Origin: [Phialemoniopsis] sp. UDSM-2020 | Taxonomy: Eukaryota > Ascomycota > Sordariomycetes > Thyridiales > Thyridiaceae | DNA length: 64,000 nucleotides | NCBI GenBank assembly: GCA_018873225.1 | Contig: JAEILZ010000008.1 | Location: forward strand, 1,550,001 to 1,614,000 | Direction of reading: 5' to 3' | Part shown: positions 57,552-64,000 of the stretch, piece by piece | Numbering within the stretch: position 1 is the first letter of the stretch | Layout of the letters: every line of letters starts with the position of its first letter | Position numbers and translations under genes: made by a program | Notes under the pieces: model-generated | What the model was told of the DNA's origin: nothing | The model's input: the letters and a program-made list of their open reading frames with translations, nothing else | The model's database searches: none

Positions 57552-60500
57552 GTTGACTCTCAAACGCCGTGCGGTAGAGCATCCGCACGGAACTGACTCC
57601 AGTTGGCGCCAGAGAGGACTCCACCCTTCACATGTATATAAGAAGTTGAACAAAGACGAAGAATATCGAGGAAAATAGACTCCAAGTCGAAACACTGGCG
57701 AAACAAGTCTTGGACTCAAGCTTGAATGCAGGAGAGAAAACGATGGATGACGATACAAAGACGGGAAGAAAGGAAGAAGGCAATGACCCGAAGCTGTAGG
57801 ATTCTTGAGGCCACTGTTACAAGCATATGGCCAAGAGCATGAGAGTTTGAATGAGAAGAGAGTTTCCAGAACCAACAGAAACGGCAGGTCTCCGCATGGG
57901 CTGCAGATCGCAGGGCATATTTGTCGGCGGCGAGACTTCTCCCTGCCTACTGCCACTCACCTAACTTACACACGCAACATGCATGCAACGGAGTTAAACA
58001 AACGCAAGAGGATGTCATGATGTAGAGGGGGGGCCGGAGGGGGGCTGATTGTGCCGGAATGACCCCAGAGACATGGTTACCTAGATAGAAGAAAGCGCAG
58101 GCAACTCGCACGAGCGTGGCACTGTCGTGCAGAGTAACCCTGCATGTCGTGCAGACGAGGTGCCGGAATAGTCAGCGAGACACACATCTGCAGACCATCT
58201 CACCAATGGGCAGATCCAGAGCAGTCGTCCCAACGCAGCCTGCTTGCAGGCTTGGCCCAGCCTTGGAGGGCGGGATGGGAGCAGAGAGGGTTACGGTGCT
58301 AAGAGGGCTGTTGGCTGTTATTGGAGGGCTGGCAGTGCGAGAAGAGAAGAGACGAATAAGCCACCACACCCCGGGCGGGACATGATCTCTGCGCCGCTCC
58401 CATGCTTACCCGGGATCTGCCCCTCGAGGGCCTGGTATTTTTATCGCCATTGGGCCGTCATAAATGCGGACGAGATACTATTTCCCGCTTCTGCAGGGGT
58501 CTGAACGGATGGCTTCCGTCCCTCAGCTCAGCGACAAAATGGAGGGTGGTAAGCAGTCGATATTGGTGGCATGCCTTGGCTACGCATACGACGCTGTGGA
58601 TTATTTTAACAGAGGCCATTTCCCGATGAGGTTTTGCAAGCGATCAACACATATGAATAATGAGGTTAACTTTGGAATAGCCGCCCCATTTCTATGTCGC
58701 TTGACCAACTCAAGCGCAGCTATTGCCGAGCCTCGCTTCTTGCGTGCAGCGCGCGTCGGCTGTTGGAACGGATCCAACACTTCTTTTGGGGTTGGCTAAC
58801 CTGTGTGAGGGGGAATCGAAGATCATGTAAATCACAACGGGGACAAATCCTCAATACGACCAACAGCTCTGATGGAGAGGGGTAGGACAGAATGAACCGC
58901 ACGGTCTAACTTCTCAATGAAGAAGAAGAAAGCAAATGACTTCCAGGTGAACAACGGCCAATGGAAAGAGGGCAACGCCATGAGGGCGTAAAGTTTCTCG
59001 TGTGTTTGACAAACCAGCGGATCAGTCCTTTTCTTTGTGCGAGGCGACTCCGCGGCGAGCTGCAGGAGAGGGGAAGGGCGAGTAGGCTTCATGCGCCCAT
59101 TGCCAGCCCATCTCATGCCATCCCGTCCAATCCACCAAGGAATACGCAACAGAGGAATCTCGACCCGACAGCTTGCCTCAGCTCGTCGGTCCTCTACCCC
59201 TAGAGATGAGCCTGTCTCGGACGTAGCGGGCAGCCGAATACGACGACTGAGCCGTGCTAATACAGCAGCTTCCCGTGGCCATGACGCTGTGCCGCGCAAT
59301 CCCTCTGTCTGCAATCAGTTGACAAAGTGCCATGGCCCTGGGACAGGACAAATCGTGGTGTTCCGGGCCTCTCGGCAGAGGTGTCGTAATATTGATAAGC
59401 GAGCGAGTTGCTCACTCGCCTCGCCCATAAGAAAAAATCCGACCAACTATCTCTGGAGGGTAGCAGTCACACAAAGACCACTGCTAGCAGGGCTGGGGGG
59501 AGAGTTCTTGTGACTCGAGTCATGCAAACTATTCGTCGCTCACAAAGAGGCCTTGTCCACGTGCTCTGGCCTTCGATCCCATGATGTGAGACAAGCCCTC
59601 TCAACCAGTGTAAGGCCAGAAACCATTTCGACAGCGCATTTGGCTTCAGCCAGCCACGGGAGACTCTTTGTCCGTACTCGATGAGTAATCTATGATGCTC
59701 ACGATCCTGGAAAGTAACGCATCCAAGTGAGCACAGAGATCAGATCGAGGCACAGGTTGGCTGTGCTTGTGGTCACGTCCTCCCAAAGCAAGATTGACTC
59801 AGCAAAGAGTGAGGGGGTTATTCAAAGATGCCTACGAAGTATGGTGAGCAAACAAAACTAGGCAGAGTTTTCAATGTTGGTCGCTGCACCGGTCCGTGAG
59901 ACCGCAGGCCGTAGCGATGAAGAAGTCTTGGTAGCATGAAAGGGACGGAAAACCGATGGAGTTGAGATTTTACTTCGTTTGCTCATTTGGGCTAGAGGCA
60001 CGAAAACCAGGAACAAATTGGCACCCACGGACCGAATGAAGCTATCCGGGGCTCTGGAAAGCTGCGCGTGAACCCGAGACAGTCTTACACTGGATGTGCC
60101 GAGAGCTGAGAAGAGGACTTTTCCAAGACAGAGCCGAGACCAGCAGGTTTTTTCTGGGAGCCACTGGGAACCCAGAATCAGTCCCAGGCTGTTGGTGTTG
60201 GCTGTCCAGGCCTGGCTGGGGCGGGAGATCACCAACTGCGGCAGATCGTCCGACGCAGTGCCCGTTGCGGTTAGCCCTGGGGATAAGCCCTGGTTGGTTC
60301 TGCTGGCCAACTGGGTAGGTATTCGGGCACTCGCTCCAAAAGTCCTGAGAGGCGGACTCGGTCGGGATGGCGTCCGTCTTGTCTTGTTTGTCCTTCGATG
60401 AAGATTGGCATCTGTCGAAAAGTGCATGACGTTGTCGACTTTACCATCCTGGGCATACGAGATGCTCTTTAGGGCACCTGGGCGGTCTTGGTCCCCCCGG

Positions 60501-60620
60501 GACGCGAGGGCGCTAAAAAGTTAAAGTGCCTGCCTTAGCGTATCGAGCCAGCGCTGTTGGTGTCGAGCTGTCAACGGCTAGGAGATCTGATGACTGCCAC
60601 TTCAACTGCCGCCCTGTCCT
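57552..60620. other. Gene-poor stretch with one doubtful micro-ORF
   Basis: The left part is the leader and promoter of the 831-aa protein gene. The frame at 59858-60427 (-) has no domain, except that its last 42 codons (59986-59858) read MSKRSKISTPSVFRPFHATK, which loosely recalls a CRIB motif (see findings). The other frames have no support. Confidence 0.4.
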
Positions 60621-61048
60621 CTAGGTTCTCTTAGACTTCGTCCATCTCTGCGCTTGCCCTCTCTGGGCCTGAGGCTTGACAAATGCTTTCGGGGCGCGAC
60701 CGGGGAGATTTCCAAGGTGAGAGGTTGAGCCCGGTCCGGGGGCGCGTATCCGCTCCTCGACGGCATCAATGATAGCAATGTTGTCCCCTTTGGCCCCCGC
60801 TGTCCGCCCGTTGCAGAAAACCAACTGTGGCAGTACTTGTCGATATCACCAGGCTTGTTTGGGTCCAACAACCCCCCGCTAAACCCTTTGCTGACGATGC
60901 TTGCGATGGCCGAGTATCCAGCACCACAAACGCCGGCCACTCGCACTGCGCCCTCATAGTCTAAGACCCCGACACGAGGCGCCCCCAACGACCTCACTCT
61001 CTCACACGCTACTGTGGCATCGTCGTCTTTTATCTGAGACATGGCCAT
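60621..61048 (-). CDS. Candidate small spliced gene, function unknown (about 118 aa in the simplest model)
   Basis: Two adjoining frames on the minus strand look coding, and one intron unites them. The first (61048-60896) reads MAMSQIKDDDATVACERVRS, then GVLDYEGAVRVAGVCGAGYS and AIASI. The intron 60895-60825 (71 nt) runs from GTCAGC to CCACAG in phase 0. The second (60824-60621) reads LVFCNGRTAGAKGDNIAIID, AVEERIRAPGPGSTSHLG and a basic tail ending TKSKRT and TAG. The join gives a continuous hydrophobic-to-polar sequence that neither frame gives alone. The donor GTCAGC is weak. The 5' end is doubtful: two upstream frames (61408-61118, with HNCKDGCYGRSRAPADALCT; 61374-61030, with YQVGWSSWKVPLKITALF) also look partly coding and may be further exons. 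I recognise no family. It could be a degraded gene. Confidence 0.33.
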
Positions 61049-63013
61049 CGAAAAGACCAGTGCAATGGGGGCCCTTGGCCATAGCTCTTGTCATCTACAT
61101 ACGGGGTAGAGATGCCATTAACGCTGAAAAGGGCAGTGATCTTCAACGGGACTTTCCAGGAACTCCAGCCTACCTGATAAACTTGGTCTCCCGTTCGAGC
61201 TGGCGATATCCTCGATCTCCGTCCCTGGTACTTGACCAACGGCATCTGCCGCTGTGCACAGAGCGTCAGCTGGCGCCCTTGATCTGCCATAACAACCATC
61301 CTTGCAGTTGTGAGCGGATGACCAGCCAGTGACGTGCTTAAACTTTCGGGGCGCGGTCGACAAACACCCGGCATCTGTGTAAGTAGGCATCACCAGTAGA
61401 CCAATCACGGTATGCTCCGCGGAGTTATTTGGAAGGGTTTCTGATGTCTACCAGTCGTGGCGCGCGCCCCCCGTGGACGCCGCCCTCGACTTCTGACCCT
61501 CTTCATCGCAACGCTTCCTGGGTCAGCCACTCCCGTGTGATTAGACAACGCCAAAGCCAGCCGCAGCTCCTTTGTGATTTGGGGGGCCGAACGGTGGTTT
61601 TCTCCAAGGAGGGTAGGTGGGTGTTTGTGTTGTCATGATAACGTTTTGCCGTTGCACAACACGAATCACGATGCACACACCGAGATATCGTCGACAGCAT
61701 CAGCAGGCGTTGATCGGAAATCTGGGGGCGAGCAACATAGCCCACTGCAAGGGCGGCATGTCCCCCTGCCGAGCTCGATTATGTAGGCTTAGCACCGATT
61801 GGGTTGCGGACACGGGACCTGCATCTTGCAGCGGCCCAGCAGCCAATCTCACAAGTGTAAGCAGCCCCATCCTCGACTTCGTCACCAAAATAGCATCTTC
61901 ATTTGGACGCCGCAAGAGTAGATTAAATAAGCGCCCTTGCCGACGTCCCGCCAAGCTTCGTGCAGAGATATGCCGGGAAGGGAATTCGCTTAGTGAATAT
62001 AACTTGATAGCATCGTCAGAATTAGCCTCCAGGCTTGTTGCTTCTCGTCAGGGGCGTCTCATAATATTTGAAATAACCGACCAAGAAGACGACTGGAGTG
62101 ATAGATTCCCGGGCCGTGACCTAGGTGCTCTGTACAACCAGCTCCAATACCATTCTACTATCAAACACCTTTAGAGTAGGCCCTGGTGACACTTGTCCAT
62201 GGGACAAGTGGGCACCGCTCGATGTTGGCAGCTTTTTTAAGTTCAAGTCTAAAATACCCAAAGAGTGTACATGAATCAGCATCAGGGCGGACGCGGGAAT
62301 AGGAGGGCATGCAGTTTTATCTGCTAGCCTGCCAAGCGATTTCCCCGTCCTCCGGTGCTGAGAAGACTTTTAGTATCAGCAACATTGAATTGAGCAATGG
62401 CTGAAGAGTGTATGCAGGCTGGTGTTGTTTCCGGGGTTAGGCCCGACAATACCATACGACAAAACATGCGGTTTTCACAACAGTCGGCAGCTCTCCGCCA
62501 GCAATTCAACATAGCAAAAAGACTGTTCGAGAGCTAAGTCACAAATCGATTCAAAGAGAAAATTTGCAAAGATGCGAATTGGGTTTCGAGTAATCTGGAT
62601 TTTGAATCCTCATCAATTATTATGTTCCACCTATGGTGGCCGGTACTGCGGTCTCATAGAGTACCACAAGATAGATATGCTCATATTCATAAAAGTTCCC
62701 TCGTCATGTCCCATAAACGCCTCGAGCTGCACTAGCCCGTTCAAACTCCGTAATGCCCAAATTCCAAATGATCCGTTGAGGCTTGCCAAGCCAAACCAGA
62801 GATGACTCCCAAAAGTGGTGAAAAGGGGACGCTCATTCAGTCCAGGTGCCGTTGATGATAGTTTGCCGCAAATCGCTCATGCGTCGTTCCGCTGAAGCGG
62901 AGTAGTCTCATAATTCCGAGAGTAGTGTCATGATGGAGGAGTCATGATAATCAAGACTTGTAAATGGTGATAGTGATAGTGATGCAATGCCGACTCCTGA
63001 AAGCAAGATTGCT
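61049..63013. other. Mostly non-coding; possible 5' exons of the candidate gene
   Basis: 61049-61410 may hold upstream exons of the candidate minus-strand gene. Frames between 61.4 and 63.0 kb overlap and lack motifs. The 62.2-62.9 kb part is AT-rich and is the 3' flank of the small gene at 63014. Confidence 0.4.
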
Positions 63014-63241
63014 TCATAGAATCTCGTTGGCTTCGCGGATGGACTTTTGCGTTGCCGTCGCCAGGAAGCCGGCAGCAGCCTGCGTAGGGATGTGGTGGTA
63101 CTTCTTCTCAAAAGGATCCCGGACGGCGACGACCTCGGTCTCGGGCTTCCAGTAGCTGGCCCAGCGAGAGAAGATGGACCTGAGTCTCGGGGCGACCTCC
63201 TCAGCGGCGGCGCGGTTGTGAACGGTGTAGTATCCTCGCAT
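63014..63241 (-). CDS. Small conserved-looking protein (75 aa)
   Basis: A single-exon frame, MRGYYTVHNRAAAEEVAPRL, then SIFSRWASYWKPETEVVAVR, and ending in an Ala-rich helix ATATQKSIREANEIL. It is dense in Trp/Tyr/charged residues without low complexity and shows GC-biased third positions over its whole length, unlike the surrounding DNA, so I accept it as a gene. It has no signal peptide, membrane segment or Cys. About 70-80 bp upstream of the ATG there is a TATAAG on the minus strand (63313-63318), consistent with a short leader. I cannot assign a function; a small stress-induced cytosolic protein is only a guess. Confidence 0.68.
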   Translation of the reverse strand: MRGYYTVHNRAAAEEVAPRLRSIFSRWASYWKPETEVVAVRDPFEKKYHHIPTQAAAGFLATATQKSIREANEIL

Positions 63242-64000
63242 CTTGATAGTCGGTGATGATGGTGTTTGGTGCAGGAGGTGATATAGCGTGGTGTTTGGCG
63301 TATAAGAGAGAACTTATAGCTGTATGATGGTGTAGGTAGCTTATATCGAATGCTTCTGCAATTCTGATACGAACGGGATATGTCTGAGATGTGTCTTGGA
63401 CCTGAATGGAATAAAGAAAATCTGCATCTTCCAGGAAGGGGGTTTCTTAGAGTTTAAGAACGCGGAGGTGACTGAGTGGAATGCTGGCGGCCCCAAGCGC
63501 GATGAGGCTCATGTCTCTGCATTCCTCAACACCAAGCCACGGGCTGTACCACTCACCAGTCTGGATTTGAGACACGACCAAGACAGTACCAAGACAACCC
63601 CTCACGACTCCACCGGCCGACACTTGTCCAGGCGAAAGTCTCTGCGAGACGCGTACAGCAGGAGGGCAGGCCCGGTCGTGCCCTTGGACCCCCTCTCTCT
63701 CTCCGCACAGAGAGTACTCTAGCCCAAGGTCTTGTCTCACCGGACGACTAAGTAGCTCGCCACTCGATAACCGTCTACCTTGGTGCGATCGTATGTCGAT
63801 GGGCACAGATTTTGGCATGACCGTCGGCCTCCTCGCCTTTGCCCAATCCGGCAAGGAAAGATGGGGGCCTTTCAAGGACGCCTCCCTCGTCATCGGGTCT
63901 GGTACAGTTCTGCATGCCAAAGCGACCGTACAGAGTTGAGAGATGTAAGACATCCGGACTGCGCTAGGCCGCCCTAGCGAGAGCCGCGAGTCGGACGTTT
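63242..64000. other. Right edge, no supported gene
   Basis: Begins with the promoter of the 75-aa gene. From 63447 to 63953 there is a 168-codon open frame on the minus strand, and on the plus strand an open frame containing MGTDFGMTVGLLAFAQSG (63799 onward, stop near 63939). The two exclude each other and neither has a recognisable motif, so I call neither. Confidence 0.4.

Noticed and set aside
63447..63953. 168-codon minus-strand frame at the right edge, versus an opposing plus frame with MGTDFGMTVGLLAF
   Set aside because: The two contradict each other and neither could be tied to a family; the sequence beyond the window would be needed.
1..64000. Search by eye for tRNA genes, CRISPR arrays, rRNA and intact transposons
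   Set aside because: No B-box-like tRNA signature with a cloverleaf, no spaced direct-repeat array, no transposase, reverse transcriptase or long terminal repeats were recognised; a tRNA or repeat scan would be needed to exclude weak cases.

Overview
The window is nuclear DNA of a filamentous ascomycete (Pezizomycotina), most likely a Sordariomycete. The genes are monocistronic and lie on both strands. They carry short introns (about 50-115 nt) with GTAAGT/GTATGT-type donors, CTAAC/CTGAC-like branch sites and YAG acceptors, and are separated by pyrimidine-rich leaders and kilobase-sized intergenic stretches. Several encode families typical of this group: Msb1/Mug8 morphogenesis protein, Zrc1-type CDF transporter, PA14-containing GH3 beta-glucosidase, EasG-type reductase and fungal PAF-acetylhydrolase-like protein. 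I found no rRNA, tRNA, CRISPR array, intact transposon or bacterial-style operon. The genus is not determined.

Layout. 0-9 kb: start of a membrane-protein gene running off the left edge (-), an 800-aa fungal protein with a helical core (+), and a small Cys-pair protein (+). 9.5-13.1 kb: six-exon Msb1/Mug8 gene (-). 13.1-16.4 kb: no supported gene. 16.4-25.5 kb: housekeeping block with uracil-DNA glycosylase (-), Mtm1/SLC25A39-type mitochondrial carrier (-), Hrt3/Pof7-type F-box protein (+) and Zrc1/Cot1-like zinc transporter (-). 27.5-28.5 kb: three-exon DUF202 membrane protein (-). 31.7-34.8 kb: seven-exon intracellular GH3-PA14 beta-glucosidase (+). 36.0-38.2 kb: Cdc1/Ted1-type metallophosphoesterase (+).

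38.5-47.0 kb is the most accessory-looking part: a SnoaL-like small enzyme (-) diverging from an EasG-family NAD(P)-dependent reductase (+), followed by a 14-TM MFS transporter (+) and a PAF-acetylhydrolase-like serine esterase (+). No polyketide or peptide synthase backbone gene is present, so any shared pathway is only an inference. 50.7-57.6 kb holds two large, mostly disordered fungal proteins in convergent orientation; the first ends in a Cys-rich, probably zinc-binding tail. 57.6-64.0 kb is gene-poor, with a plausible but unproven spliced small gene near 60.6-61.0 kb and a confident-looking 75-aa gene at 63.0-63.2 kb.

Most exon junctions were fixed by reading frame, splice consensus and expected family alignment. 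They are reasoned models, not transcript evidence. Nothing in the window is clearly a new multi-gene system. The best leads are the divergent SnoaL/EasG pair with its repeated TCGGACA element, the candidate spliced gene at 60.6-61.0 kb, the extensions on the uracil-DNA glycosylase, and the metal-binding tail of the zinc transporter.
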